A stretch of 64,000 bases of DNA, taken from positions 47,332 through 111,331 of the forward strand of contig CAIQIQ010000009.1 of assembly GCA_903871935.1 (NCBI GenBank). Direction: 5' to 3'. This document shows, one piece after another, positions 11,246 through 20,213 of this stretch. Numbering within the stretch: position 1 is the first letter of the stretch; every line of letters begins with the position of its first letter. The notes below the pieces were generated by a model. That model was not told where the DNA came from, searched no databases, and saw nothing but the letters and a program-made list of their open reading frames with translations. The DNA is from an uncultured Phycisphaerales bacterium. Lineage in GTDB: Bacteria > Planctomycetota > Phycisphaerae > Tepidisphaerales > Tepidisphaeraceae. The translations under genes and the position numbers were made by a program.

Positions 11246-11887
11246 ATGAAAAAGATACTGATCGTCCTCGCCGTACTGGTCGGGATTGTGGTGCTCTTTG
11301 GCATCTGGCTTGCCGGCGGCTACAACCGTCTCGTCGGGCTCTCGCAGACCGTCGACAAGCAGTGGGCCCAGGTGCAGACCGTCTACCAGCGCCGGGCAGA
11401 CCTGATCCCCAATCTGGTCAATACCGTCTCCGGATCGGCCAACTTCGAGAAGAGCACCCTCACCGAAGTCACCAACGCCCGCGCCTCGGTCGGCCAGCTC
11501 AAGATCGACCCTACCGCCGCCCCCACCGATCCACAGCAGCTTCAGCAGTTCCAGGCAGCCCAGAATCAACTCAGCGGCGCACTCTCGCGGCTGCTCGTCG
11601 TGGTCGAACGCTACCCCGAACTCAAGAGCAGCCAGAACTTTATGAACCTGCAGGCACAGCTCGAGGGCACCGAGAACCGCATTGCCGTCGAACGGCGCAA
11701 CTTCAACGAGGCGGTCCAGGCCTATAACACCACGACTAAGCGTTTCCCGACTGTCCTTTATGCCGGCATGTTCGGCTTCTCCCCCAAACCCTACTTCCAA
11801 TCCGAAGCCGGCGCGGAAAAAGCTCCGACCGTGCAGTTTGATTTCGGCAACAACCCCAACGCCCCCAAACCACCAGTGGAGAAGTAG
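11246..11887 (+). CDS. lemA: LemA family protein
   Basis: Membrane-anchored helical protein, about 213 residues. One N-terminal membrane segment (ILIVLAVLVGIVVLFGIWLAGG) is followed by YNRLVGLSQTVDKQWAQVQTVYQRRADLIPNLVNTV, the standard LemA opening, and the C-terminal FPTVLYAGMFGFSPKPYFQ motif. The start MKKILIV follows GAAGGGAAG; the longer frame from 11192 lacks a ribosome site. It is followed at 6 nt by a TPM-domain gene, an arrangement common in bacteria, but the cellular role of LemA is not well defined. Confidence 0.93.
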   Translation: MKKILIVLAVLVGIVVLFGIWLAGGYNRLVGLSQTVDKQWAQVQTVYQRRADLIPNLVNTVSGSANFEKSTLTEVTNARASVGQLKIDPTAAPTDPQQLQQFQAAQNQLSGALSRLLVVVERYPELKSSQNFMNLQAQLEGTENRIAVERRNFNEAVQAYNTTTKRFPTVLYAGMFGFSPKPYFQSEAGAEKAPTVQFDFGNNPNAPKPPVEK

Positions 11888-11893
11888 CTGCTG

Positions 11894-12703
11894 ATGACCA
11901 TCCTCCGATCCATCCTGATTACCGCGGCCATCCTGCTTCTTGGCATTCGCGCCTTCGCCGCCGAGGTGATCCCGCCTGCCCCCAACGGCTATTTCAACGA
12001 CAACGCCGGAGCCGTCTCCGCAACCACTGCCCGCGACCTAAACGCCAAACTGCAGCAGTTCGAGCGCGACACGTCCAACCAGGTTCTGGTGGTGATCTAT
12101 CCGAAGATGCAGAGCGACTCCTCGATCGAAGATTACACCCAGCGTGTCGCCCAGAAGTGGAGGGGCGGCCAGCCCAAACTCAACAACGGCGCTGTCCTCT
12201 TCGTTTTCGTGCAGGACCGCGCGATGTTCCTGCAGGTAGGCTACGGCCTTGAAGGCGCCCTGCCCGATGCCACCTCCAAGAACATCATCGACACCCAGAT
12301 CATCCCACAGATCCGTGCCAATGACTGGGATGGCGCCATGCGCTCAGGCGTCGACTCGGTCATCGCCGCCACGCGTGGTGAATACAAAGGCACCGGCCGC
12401 ACTGTCGGCGACGGCGATCTCAAGACTCCAAACAGCTCCCCCACCGCCGGCATCTGCGCCTTCGTCGGCATCATGATCATCGTGATCATCTTCAGCTCGC
12501 TGAACCGCTCTCGCGGCTACGGATACGGCGGTATGGGTCCGGTGATCGTCGGCGGTCTCCTCGCATCTCGCGGCCGGAGCAGCGGTTGGGGCGGTGGCGG
12601 GTCTTTCGGTGGGGGCGGAGGCGGCGGAGGGTTCGGCGGTGGTGGCGGTTTCAGCGGCGGCGGCGGCAGCTTTGGCGGCGGCGGCGCAGGAGGCAAGTGG
12701 TAA
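11894..12703 (+). CDS. TPM domain membrane protein (YgcG-like) with Gly-rich tail
   Basis: 269 residues: signal peptide (ILITAAILLLGIRAFAA), a TPM_phosphatase domain (NGYFNDNAGAVSATTARDLN; QVLVVIYPKMQSDSSIEDYT; NGAVLFVFVQDRAMFLQVGYGLEGALPD), one membrane helix (ICAFVGIMIIVIIFSSL), then a tail of almost pure Gly with Ser and Phe from about residue 225 to the C-terminus. This layout is standard for the YgcG family partnered with LemA. The Gly tail is encoded by GGC/GGT-rich DNA prone to length change. The TPM domain has been called a phosphatase in plants; bacterial activity is unclear. Confidence 0.92.
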   Translation: MTILRSILITAAILLLGIRAFAAEVIPPAPNGYFNDNAGAVSATTARDLNAKLQQFERDTSNQVLVVIYPKMQSDSSIEDYTQRVAQKWRGGQPKLNNGAVLFVFVQDRAMFLQVGYGLEGALPDATSKNIIDTQIIPQIRANDWDGAMRSGVDSVIAATRGEYKGTGRTVGDGDLKTPNSSPTAGICAFVGIMIIVIIFSSLNRSRGYGYGGMGPVIVGGLLASRGRSSGWGGGGSFGGGGGGGGFGGGGGFSGGGGSFGGGGAGGKW

Positions 12704-12705
12704 CC

Positions 12706-13140
12706 ATGCACCCAAAGGACTTCTACAAACAACTGGAGCACCCTCGGATCACCGAAGCAATCCGCGCCGCCGAACTCAAGACCAGCGGCGAGATCCGCGT
12801 CTTCATCGCCAAGCGTCCCACCGACGACCCCGTCCGCGCTGCCCAGGCCGAGTTCCTCAAGCTGAAAATGGACGCCACCAAAGAGCACAACGCCGTGCTG
12901 ATCTACGTAGCTCCCAAGAGCCACACCTTCGCGATCATCGGCGACAAAGGCGTCCACGAGAAGTGCGGCCAGAGCTTCTGGGGCCAGGTCGCCCGGGCCA
13001 TGCAATCGCACTTCGCCGCCGGCCGCCATACTGATGCCATCGTCCACGGCATCCACGAAGCCGGCACCCTCCTCGGCCAGCACTTCCCCCGCCAGCCCGA
13101 CGACAAGAACGAACTGCCCGATGAAGTGGTAGAGAGCTGA
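12706..13140 (+). CDS. Second TPM domain protein, soluble
   Basis: 144 residues, starting 2 nt after the previous stop. It contains a shortened TPM domain (HPRITEAIRAAELKTSGEIRVFIA; NAVLIYVAPKSHTFAIIGDKGVHEKCG) but no signal peptide, Gly tail or membrane helix, so it should be cytoplasmic. It completes a lemA-TPM-TPM operon; two TPM proteins, one exported and one soluble, recur beside lemA in several phyla. Its stop is 10 nt from the end of the convergent gene at 13151, leaving no room for a separate terminator. Confidence 0.85.
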   Translation: MHPKDFYKQLEHPRITEAIRAAELKTSGEIRVFIAKRPTDDPVRAAQAEFLKLKMDATKEHNAVLIYVAPKSHTFAIIGDKGVHEKCGQSFWGQVARAMQSHFAAGRHTDAIVHGIHEAGTLLGQHFPRQPDDKNELPDEVVES

Positions 13141-13150
13141 TCCCACCTGT

Positions 13151-14317
13151 TTAGCCCATCGCCCGCTCGATCAGCTCTGCCAAGACCTTGCGCGCATCCA
13201 AATGCTCTTCGGCCAGCCGCCGGGCCGCAGCACAATGACCTGCATAGTCTCGGCCAATGGCGTTCAACGCGTCGGCTGCTTCATCCAACGTTCGGAATGC
13301 AAACAGCCCCCGCCCCGTCGGCAGCCAGCGCTCAAACCCGCTCGCCTGGGTAACCACCGGCCGGCCGGATGCCAGATACACGCTGCTGCGGTCGGAGAAC
13401 CATCCCGAGGGAAGCTCGCAGTAGATCTCTTTCGCAACCGTGAACTCCCCCGCCGAACCTGCGATGAAATCCTGCATCGCCTGGCAACTGATCGACGCCT
13501 TCTCCGGATCGACGATCTTCCACCCCTGCGCGGTGAAATCCGCGGCCACCGGCCCGGGCATGCCGGCCATGCCAAGGGTCATCTCCCACTGCACCTTCCG
13601 TGGCAGCGCCTTGAGCTTCATCCACTCGACACCCTTGCTGGACTGATACTTCCGCCCGGCAAATTCCACGTGACGGTCGGAAGAGTGTTCCCACTTGCCG
13701 ATGGTGGTGAACGCTCGCGAATCGCTCGGCCGGACCAGCCAGTGACGCAGGGCAACCGGCTGGTTGGTGCCGAACCATTTGATCCCATGTGCAGGCAGTG
13801 GACAACCTGGTGTGCCGATCAACCGGCCGAAGGTGGCCTGCAGGTCAAACTGGCGATAATAGTCCAGGAAGTTCTTATCCTGCATCATCCGCAGTTGTGT
13901 GAACACCGGATCGGTATCAATGACAACCATGCGCCTGGCGCGCGGCCAATCTTGGCGCAGCGGCGTAATCCCCGATACGCAGATCATCAGATCCGCCGCC
14001 TTCACCGTCTGCTCAAACTTCTCACGCGACATACCGTAAAAGCGGTCCTCAAACTGGGAGTAATAGCAGTACCGATTCGGCATGCCGTAGCGGGCGAAAG
14101 TTGCTTCGAGATACTGCCGGCCATAGCGGCTGTCGACGCCGGAAGTCCAGTTGGATGGGTTGTACGGATAGATATAGTCGGCCGAGTCTTCGAAGAACGT
14201 GACCTCATGCCCCAGCTCATGCAGGCCCAGAAGATAGTTCAGATGATGCCAAGTCATCCCACCCAACGGATACCCGATGATGTAGCCACCAACGATGATC
14301 TTGAGGGGAGCGGCCAT
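13151..14317 (-). CDS. Glycosyltransferase-like protein (GT-B type)
   Basis: 388 residues. The N-terminus KIIVGGYIIGYPLGGMTWHHLNYLLGLHELGHEVTFFED is typical of GT-B glycosyltransferases, with a Gly-rich loop and the phrase LGHEV. The C-terminal half has YLASGRPVVTQASGFERWLPTGRGLFAF, the acceptor/donor-binding region of the same fold with a conserved position for a catalytic Glu. No signal peptide or membrane segment. Sugar donor and acceptor are unknown. It lies downstream of ybbR on the same strand but is separated by a repeat-rich gap. Confidence 0.72.
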   Translation of the reverse strand: MAAPLKIIVGGYIIGYPLGGMTWHHLNYLLGLHELGHEVTFFEDSADYIYPYNPSNWTSGVDSRYGRQYLEATFARYGMPNRYCYYSQFEDRFYGMSREKFEQTVKAADLMICVSGITPLRQDWPRARRMVVIDTDPVFTQLRMMQDKNFLDYYRQFDLQATFGRLIGTPGCPLPAHGIKWFGTNQPVALRHWLVRPSDSRAFTTIGKWEHSSDRHVEFAGRKYQSSKGVEWMKLKALPRKVQWEMTLGMAGMPGPVAADFTAQGWKIVDPEKASISCQAMQDFIAGSAGEFTVAKEIYCELPSGWFSDRSSVYLASGRPVVTQASGFERWLPTGRGLFAFRTLDEAADALNAIGRDYAGHCAAARRLAEEHLDARKVLAELIERAMG

Positions 14318-14370
14318 GGCGGGGGCGAATTCTACGTCAGCGTCTCGCTCAGTTCACACGCCCCGGACCC

Positions 14371-14460
14371 AATGACCAATGCAAAACAACAAATGCAGGA
14401 TGAAGACCGCCGAGCGCCTCTTCTCATTTTGCATTTGCCATTTGCCATTTTGCATTTCCC
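14371..14460. repeat. Heptanucleotide tandem array with inverted partner
   Basis: From 14426 to 14460 the plus strand reads as five consecutive 7-base units of the form ATTTTGC or ATTTGCC (last unit ATTTCCC). About 30 bases upstream (14371-14397) a similar series is present on the opposite strand (ATTTGTT, GTTTTGC, ATTGGTC as read on minus), so the two could pair as an imperfect hairpin. It fills the gap between ybbR and the glycosyltransferase-like gene. Confidence 0.7.
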
Positions 14461-14465
14461 CACAA

Positions 14466-15602
14466 TCATTCCGCCTTCGTGCGCTCCACCAGCTCAAACG
14501 TGATCGTACGGCTCTTGTCTTCATCGCTCACGGTCACGTGCTCGGGGAGGATGTATTGCGAGGGTGAACGCGGCAGGCGCTCGCGGGCATCGTTCTGAGT
14601 GATCTCCAGCAGGGCCTTGGGCTTGAAGTCCTCGCTGATAATCCGGTTGATCTCCTCCTGCGGCCCCACCACCGTCACGCGCGACAGGAACGGACCGTTG
14701 GGGAAGTTCACGCGATACTTGTCAAACAGCGCCGGTGGACCGAACGTGAACACGGGAACCGAGTTGATGACATACGTTACGGCCGACGACTTGAGTTTCA
14801 CCAGCGCCTTCACCGTTGTCGGAGTGATCTTGACCAGTTCATTGGTTGTCTTGAGCCGTAGTGGCACAGCCGGGATCTCACCGCCGACCTTGGGCAGCAT
14901 CTGCGGTGTGATTTCCGCCACGACCTCAACCGGGACGTCCGTGCTCATTAGCGCGCGTTTAGGACCACTTAACATCACCGTTGGCGGATCGAGCACCGCC
15001 TGGCCGTCCAGTCGCGAAGCAATCTCCTGGGGGATCCCCGGTCGGAATTCCATCGCCGGAACCAGTTCATCGACCTGCAGGCTCAACATGGCTGGCGTGC
15101 ACGAGGTCACAGTAATGCCCCGCTGGGAAAAGATCGGATTGGCGTTGACGGCCTCCATGGCCGGCAATGTCACCTGCGGCCCTAATTCCAACTGGGCCGG
15201 CGCCACAATCTGCAGCCCCTGCTTCCTCGCCAACTCATCACGGGCCTGTTGAATGCGAACACGTGTCCCGGCGACCTTGATCTCCAGCACACGATCGGCC
15301 GAGGAAGCAAACGTAACGATGCGGTCGGCCCGATCGGGATGTATGATCACAGGCACAGAAATCACCTGTTTATCGTCGATCGTTTCACGCTCGGCATACA
15401 GCCACACCAGCATGGTAAGTGGAACCACCAACATCAGGTTCCGGATGACCTCGTAGACCCGGCGGCCGACCGGCGTGCGTTGCACTGCGGTCATCTTTCG
15501 CGACGCTCGTTGCGACGCCGTGGCGATGATCTCCACGCCCGGAATTGACTGCGCCGCGGAACGGGATTTGGGGGACGAACTGTCGTTCTGATCTGACGCC
15601 AT
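14466..15602 (-). CDS. YbbR/CdaR-like domain protein
   Basis: 378 residues: about 50 cytoplasmic residues, one membrane helix (NLMLVVPLTMLVWLYAE), then extracytoplasmic YbbR-type repeats (VISVPVIIHPDRADRIV; VPVEVVAEITPQ; VPVFTFGPPALF). In Firmicutes CdaR/YbbR binds and regulates the diadenylate cyclase CdaA. Here the gene lies 8 nt after the cdaA-like gene on the same strand, the same order as in Firmicutes, though glmM does not follow. Function as a cyclase partner is inferred from this context and the repeats. Confidence 0.85.
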   Translation of the reverse strand: MASDQNDSSSPKSRSAAQSIPGVEIIATASQRASRKMTAVQRTPVGRRVYEVIRNLMLVVPLTMLVWLYAERETIDDKQVISVPVIIHPDRADRIVTFASSADRVLEIKVAGTRVRIQQARDELARKQGLQIVAPAQLELGPQVTLPAMEAVNANPIFSQRGITVTSCTPAMLSLQVDELVPAMEFRPGIPQEIASRLDGQAVLDPPTVMLSGPKRALMSTDVPVEVVAEITPQMLPKVGGEIPAVPLRLKTTNELVKITPTTVKALVKLKSSAVTYVINSVPVFTFGPPALFDKYRVNFPNGPFLSRVTVVGPQEEINRIISEDFKPKALLEITQNDARERLPRSPSQYILPEHVTVSDEDKSRTITFELVERTKAE

Positions 15603-15610
15603 GGTATTTG

Positions 15611-16498
15611 TCAGGTTGTCTCCGATTGCTGCACCTCGGCCGGCTCAACCGTGGTCGATACCGGCGAAGCAATGGGCGCAGCCACCCGCGCGCCCAACAG
15701 GTCCAACAGCATTTCCTTGAGTTGCTCCGGCGAGAGCCGGCGGCGTAGTTGGCCATTCTCAGCAATACTAATGTCGCCGGTCTCTTCTGATACCACGATC
15801 ACGACGGCATCGGACTCCTGGCTCAGGCCCAGCGCCGACCGGTGGCGGCTTCCCAACTCACGCTCCAACTCACCAGACTCAGCCAGAGGAAACTGCACAC
15901 AGGCATAGGCTACGCGGCCCTGGCTGACGATCACGCCCAGGTCATGCAGCGGCGAGTTGGGCCAGAAGAGCGTGTTCAGCAGTGCCGCCGATACCTGCGC
16001 ATCGATGCGGGTTCCGGAGTCGGTTATCCCACCCAAACCGATATCGCGCTCAACGGCGATCAGGGCGCCGACCCGGCGGCGGGAGAGGTACGTCGCCGCC
16101 TCCACCAGTTCATCAACCAATTCATTCATCTCGGCTCGTCTGCCGCGGAACAACCGGGTTTCGCCGAGCCGCATCAGCGCTCGACGCAGTTCCGGCTGGA
16201 ACACCACAACCAGCGCAAGGAAAGCAAACTGGAGGAATGCTCCGTAGAGATAGACGATGCGCTGAAGCTCAAATCGGTCGGCCACCAGCCGAACCATGAC
16301 ATAGAGGCTGATCAGGACAACGCCCGCGCCCTTGAGCAACCGGGCCCCACGAGTTCCCCGCAGGAAGCTGACCACCCAATAGATGACCGCCCCGATCACC
16401 ACCATCTCAACGGCAACCTGCCACCAGACGTACGCCCACAACGACCTGAAGAGGACCTCCAGATCAGGAAACAGCGACATGGCAAGGTAATGCTGCAT
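15611..16498 (-). CDS. cdaA: Diadenylate cyclase, CdaA type, with altered DGA motif
   Basis: Predicted c-di-AMP synthase of about 295 residues. Three N-terminal membrane helices (WWQVAVEMVVIGAVIYWVV; KGAGVVLISLYVMV; YGAFLQFAFLALVVVF) are followed by the DAC domain. The RHR motif is intact (R218-H219-R220 in SRHRSALG). The other catalytic motif, normally Asp-Gly-Ala, reads HDLGVIV, so D186 is kept but Gly-Ala is Leu-Gly. The start at 16498 has GGGGACGG about 10 nt upstream; ATG at 16480 is an alternative. Gene order folP-cdaA-ybbR supports the assignment. It may still be active, since the Asp is retained. Confidence 0.88.
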   Translation of the reverse strand: MQHYLAMSLFPDLEVLFRSLWAYVWWQVAVEMVVIGAVIYWVVSFLRGTRGARLLKGAGVVLISLYVMVRLVADRFELQRIVYLYGAFLQFAFLALVVVFQPELRRALMRLGETRLFRGRRAEMNELVDELVEAATYLSRRRVGALIAVERDIGLGGITDSGTRIDAQVSAALLNTLFWPNSPLHDLGVIVSQGRVAYACVQFPLAESGELERELGSRHRSALGLSQESDAVVIVVSEETGDISIAENGQLRRRLSPEQLKEMLLDLLGARVAAPIASPVSTTVEPAEVQQSETT

Positions 16499-16671
16499 TA
16501 ATACGACCGTCCCCGACTTGCGACTATATAACACAAATCCAGCATCGGCAAACTCTTAATGCCGAGATGGCGAAACTGGCGACAAGGCCCGCGCATCCAG
16601 ATTGCAGGCCGCGCGCTGCCACCTCAGCATGAATGACCACCCAGCCGGGGAAAGGTTAGTGGGATGGTCCT

Positions 16672-17541
16672 TCAGCCAGCCGACTCCGTCGCCTGAATGG
16701 CCCGAATCGTTCGCATGGCCTGCACGGTCGGCAGGACATCGTGAACGCGGACAATCGAGGCGCCACGCAGCACCGACCAGACGGCCGAGGCGACCGAACC
16801 GTAGATGCGCTGCTGCGGGTCGGTAGTACCCGTAACCGCACCGATAAACCGTTTGCGGCTGGTGCCGATCAGGATGCGATGGCCCAGTTGTGCAAGCTGG
16901 GGAAGATCGCGCAAGAGCTGCAGATTGTGCTGCACCGTCTTGCCGAACCCGATCCCCGGATCCAGCAGGACATGGGTGGCCGAGACCCCGGCTCGAACGG
17001 TGGCATCAGCACGCTCCTGGAGGAACGCGGTTACCTCGCGCGTGACATCCGCGTAAACCGGGCTGTTCTGCATCGTGCCCGGCTCGCCGAGCATGTGCAT
17101 GAGGATGATCGGAAGCCCCCGGGCAGCGGCCAGAGCAAACATCGCTGGATCTTCCCGGCCGGCCGAGATGTCATTCAGAACCCCGGCCCCGGCCGCCACC
17201 GCCGCACCTGCGACCGCCGACAGCGTGGTATCAATGGAGATGGCAACGTCCGACTCCCGGCGGATCGCCTCAATAACCGGGCAAACCCGGGAGATCTGCT
17301 GATCGGCCGATATCCGCGATGCGCCGGGGCGAGTCGATTCACCGCCGATATCCAGCAGATCGGCCCCTTCGGCAATCATCCGCCGGGCCTGGGCAAGTGC
17401 AGATTCGGGCGAGGCGAACTCGCCGCCGTCCGAGAAACTGTCCGGCGTCACATTCAAGATGCCCATCACCAGCGCCCGCGCGGGCCGCCGCGGGCGCGGG
17501 TGAGGCTGCGTAAGCCAGGCATGAAATTCAGCGGCGTTCAT
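16672..17541 (-). CDS. folP: Dihydropteroate synthase
   Basis: Joins p-aminobenzoate to the pterin pyrophosphate in folate synthesis; the classical sulfonamide target. About 289 residues with all signature loops of the TIM barrel: GILNVTPDSFSDGG, DIGGESTRPGA, SIDTTLSAVA, LNDISAG, LLDPGIGFGKT and LIGTSRKRFIG. The start MNAAEFHAWL is preferred; upstream in-frame codons to 17601 overlap the divergent 17583 gene. A 173-nt gap separates it from cdaA on the same strand, a pairing seen in other phyla. Confidence 0.96.
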   Translation of the reverse strand: MNAAEFHAWLTQPHPRPRRPARALVMGILNVTPDSFSDGGEFASPESALAQARRMIAEGADLLDIGGESTRPGASRISADQQISRVCPVIEAIRRESDVAISIDTTLSAVAGAAVAAGAGVLNDISAGREDPAMFALAAARGLPIILMHMLGEPGTMQNSPVYADVTREVTAFLQERADATVRAGVSATHVLLDPGIGFGKTVQHNLQLLRDLPQLAQLGHRILIGTSRKRFIGAVTGTTDPQQRIYGSVASAVWSVLRGASIVRVHDVLPTVQAMRTIRAIQATESAG

Positions 17542-17582
17542 TGCGTTACGCGATATTGGACGGCGATAATCATTACCGGTCA

Positions 17583-19763
17583 ATGGCACTGATCCAGGCA
17601 ATCAATCTTCCCTACCAGACACCAGCGCTGATCGCGACGGTGGTGGCGTTGATTGGCATCGCCCTGCTGCTCCTGTGGCGGCGCAGAATAGGCGGATGGT
17701 CCACGACGATGCTAATCACAGCATTAGTGCTCATCATCATGGCGGCCGGCGGTATTCGCTTTGCCACGCCGGGAGATCACCGGGTAGCCGTGCTGGTGGA
17801 TGAGTCGGCGAGCACACGTGGCGCGAAGTACCACGATGAGCAGCTCCTGCAAGGAAGAATCCGCGAACTGCTGGGAAACCTGCCCTACGAGGCAGTGCGG
17901 TTTGCGGATCGCGATGGTATTACGGAACTGCCGCCCCTTGGCACAGGCCCGACTCTTCTCTTCTCCGATGGCCAGTTTGCGCTGCCCGAACCGACAGGCC
18001 CGCTATACGCAGTCGTCGATCCCAATCTTGAATCTCCCGATGATGCACGCGTAGTCGAGATCACCCCGGAACGGGGCAGCGCCATCGCGATCTTGGAGAA
18101 CACCGGGAAGATGCGGCAGGCGATCCTCGATGGTCGGCCAATCGATCTTCCCACCGGCCGGCATCGCATCGACCTTGGGCCGGCCGTCGCTGCCCACACT
18201 GTCGCGATTACAGGTGAGGACCGCTGGCCGGAGAACGATCGAGCCAATTCCCCCGGCCAGCCCCCGGATCACCTGGAGTTGTGGAACGCAGGATTGCCCG
18301 CGATGCCCGGGTTCCGTCTCATCAGCCCTAGCGCCTTGCCCGAAGATGCGGCCATCTATGTGCCGTGCGCTCTTTTGGCACTGGATGCGCGGCTCGCGGC
18401 CGACCTCTCGGCCGCGCAGCAGACTGCGATCACCCAATATGTACAGGACCTGGGCGGGTCGCTCCTGCTCGTCGGGAGCGACGCTCAGTGGGTCGGTCTG
18501 CGAGGCGCCGCATTGGAGCACCTCAGTCCACTGTCGGTCGATCCGCCTCTCCCGCAAGCGCAATGGATCATCCTGCTCGACGCCAGCGGCTCCATGGCCC
18601 AGAACGAGGGGAACAATAATAAAAGCAAATGGCAGGAAGCGCTGCGAGCGGCCAGCGCCCTGATCCACGGTGTGCCAGCGCATGATCCTGTGCGATTGGG
18701 TTCCTTCGCCCAAGAGGTGCACTGGTGGTCATCCGGTCCGGCCGGTGCAATGCTTGTCATACCCCCGGGCGGGCTCTTGCCACACGGACCAACGAACATT
18801 CTGCCGGCGCTTGCGGCCGCTACAGAAACCGGCACCGCGGCCCAGCGCGAGCTGCTGCTGCTGACCGATGCAGAAGTGGAAATCCCGGATGTCTCGGCCT
18901 GGGCAGCGCGCATGAAAGCCGCGCAAATACGCGTAAGTTGCCTCGTACTTGCCGACGGTCGCGGCCGCAGCGCCATCGAAACGCTCTGCCGCAACACCGG
19001 CGGCCGGACACTGCTGGAAAGCGACCCGCGGCAATGGGCCACGGCATCACGGCGACTCGCCGGCGAAGTGGCGCCATCACGGTGGAAGGACGAAGGCCTG
19101 CAGGCTCAGATGGCCTGGCCCCTGCCTGTGGCAACGCTTCAGGTGAACGGCTGGAATCAGGCATGGCTCAGGCAAGGCGCAATGGCCGCCGCCACCGGTG
19201 AGCAACAGGCCCTGGCAGCCTGGTGGAAGGTGGGCGTGGGTCAGGTTACCGCACTTTCGTGGTGGCCCGGCGAACCGGTGATCGCCGAAACAACCCGGAA
19301 CACGCAGTCCAAGGCAACCACCGATACATACCGCGTGACATGGCCCGCCAGCGACCCCTATGCAGCAAGGGCGAACGCGCCGGAACCGCTGATCCTCCGC
19401 TTCGCCCCCTTTGGACGCGACGCACAGGAGATGGCGATGACCCAGATCGCCCCAGACCGATACCAAGCCACCATTCCCCAAGGCTGGCACGGCGGATATG
19501 CCACCATCCTGGCCAGCAAGAACGTGGTCGCCAGGGCCGTGCTGGCAACACGCTATGAACCCGAGTATGCCCGCCTCGGCACGAACCGAAAAAACCTGGA
19601 AGATCTCACCAGCCGCACTGGTGGCCAACTGGTCGAAGCCAACGAACACGCCCTCCTGTCCATCCGCCTGCCAATGCGGTGGCTGGATCTGTCAGTTGCC
19701 TGCGGAATAACTGCTCTGGCCCTACTCGCCGCGGCGGTACTGCTGTTGCGGCGAAGAATGTAA
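17583..19763 (+). CDS. Membrane protein with von Willebrand A domain
   Basis: 726 residues from ATG 17583 (MALIQAINLPYQTPAL). Two N-terminal membrane segments (LIATVVALIGIALLLLW; TMLITALVLIIMAAGGI) and one near the C-terminus (VACGITALALLAAAVLLLR) bracket a large extracytoplasmic region. A VWA fold begins near residue 330 with an intact MIDAS first loop (ILLDASGSMAQNEG). The segment before it resembles the glutamine-amidotransferase-like module often found in such planctomycete proteins (YVQDLGGSLLLVGSD). It stands alone, divergent from folP by 41 nt; no MoxR ATPase is adjacent. The longer start at 17541 would overlap folP. Confidence 0.82.
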   Translation: MALIQAINLPYQTPALIATVVALIGIALLLLWRRRIGGWSTTMLITALVLIIMAAGGIRFATPGDHRVAVLVDESASTRGAKYHDEQLLQGRIRELLGNLPYEAVRFADRDGITELPPLGTGPTLLFSDGQFALPEPTGPLYAVVDPNLESPDDARVVEITPERGSAIAILENTGKMRQAILDGRPIDLPTGRHRIDLGPAVAAHTVAITGEDRWPENDRANSPGQPPDHLELWNAGLPAMPGFRLISPSALPEDAAIYVPCALLALDARLAADLSAAQQTAITQYVQDLGGSLLLVGSDAQWVGLRGAALEHLSPLSVDPPLPQAQWIILLDASGSMAQNEGNNNKSKWQEALRAASALIHGVPAHDPVRLGSFAQEVHWWSSGPAGAMLVIPPGGLLPHGPTNILPALAAATETGTAAQRELLLLTDAEVEIPDVSAWAARMKAAQIRVSCLVLADGRGRSAIETLCRNTGGRTLLESDPRQWATASRRLAGEVAPSRWKDEGLQAQMAWPLPVATLQVNGWNQAWLRQGAMAAATGEQQALAAWWKVGVGQVTALSWWPGEPVIAETTRNTQSKATTDTYRVTWPASDPYAARANAPEPLILRFAPFGRDAQEMAMTQIAPDRYQATIPQGWHGGYATILASKNVVARAVLATRYEPEYARLGTNRKNLEDLTSRTGGQLVEANEHALLSIRLPMRWLDLSVACGITALALLAAAVLLLRRRM

Positions 19764-19777
19764 ATCTTCCGCATGCC

Positions 19778-20131
19778 CTACAGGAACACATCGCGTTCCA
19801 CCGCATCACCAATCGTTGGCTTGATCGCAATGATCCGGTCCAGTCGCGTTAACGCCATCAGTTCATGCAGCTTGTCATTCAATCCCACCAGCACCAGTTT
19901 CCCCTTGGTCTTGGAGCACTTTGTGTGCATCGCCACAATGATGCCAATGAACTGACTGGAGATGTCGCGCACTTTCGAGAGATCAAGAACGATCTTCGTG
20001 TTGTGCTGATCGTCGACCAGCGGGTAGAGCTTCCCGGGCAGATCCCGCAACGTCGCCTGCGGAAGCAGCGACTCTCCCGAAAACTCCACCACGAGGAACG
20101 CCTTGTTCTGGTATGTGCGGAACAACTCCAT
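19778..20131 (-). CDS. STAS domain protein (anti-sigma factor antagonist-like)
   Basis: 117 residues from ATG 20131, which has AAGGAG 7 nt upstream. It forms one STAS domain: a strand-rich start, IVLDLSKVRDISSQFIGIIVAM (the position of the phosphorylatable Ser of SpoIIAA-like proteins is kept as Ser, but the following Gly is Phe), and the KLVLVGLNDKLHELMALTRL end. Longer in-frame starts (20179, 20350) would intrude on the divergent permease. Probably part of a partner-switching signalling pathway, but no kinase or sigma gene is adjacent. Convergent with the VWA gene, 14 nt apart. Confidence 0.83.
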   Translation of the reverse strand: MELFRTYQNKAFLVVEFSGESLLPQATLRDLPGKLYPLVDDQHNTKIVLDLSKVRDISSQFIGIIVAMHTKCSKTKGKLVLVGLNDKLHELMALTRLDRIIAIKPTIGDAVERDVFL

Positions 20132-20213
20132 CAGGATCTCCTTCGCATTGCGACGCCTGCGGATAATAGCCGAAAGCATCTGTGAAGCGAGTGTGTTACA
20201 ATTGCCGCCGCCT

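Noticed and set aside
12586..12705. N-terminal extension of the second TPM protein (Arg/Trp-rich)
   Set aside because: It is the Gly-rich coding DNA of the previous gene read in another frame.
12517..13146. Long minus-strand open frame over the lemA-TPM region with Pro-rich protein
   Set aside because: It is the antisense of the Gly-rich tail and the second TPM gene; the proline run is simply the complement of Gly codons.
14371..14460. Ordinary intrinsic terminator for ybbR
   Set aside because: Pairing is imperfect, the stem is AT-rich and the 7-base periodicity explains the sequence better.
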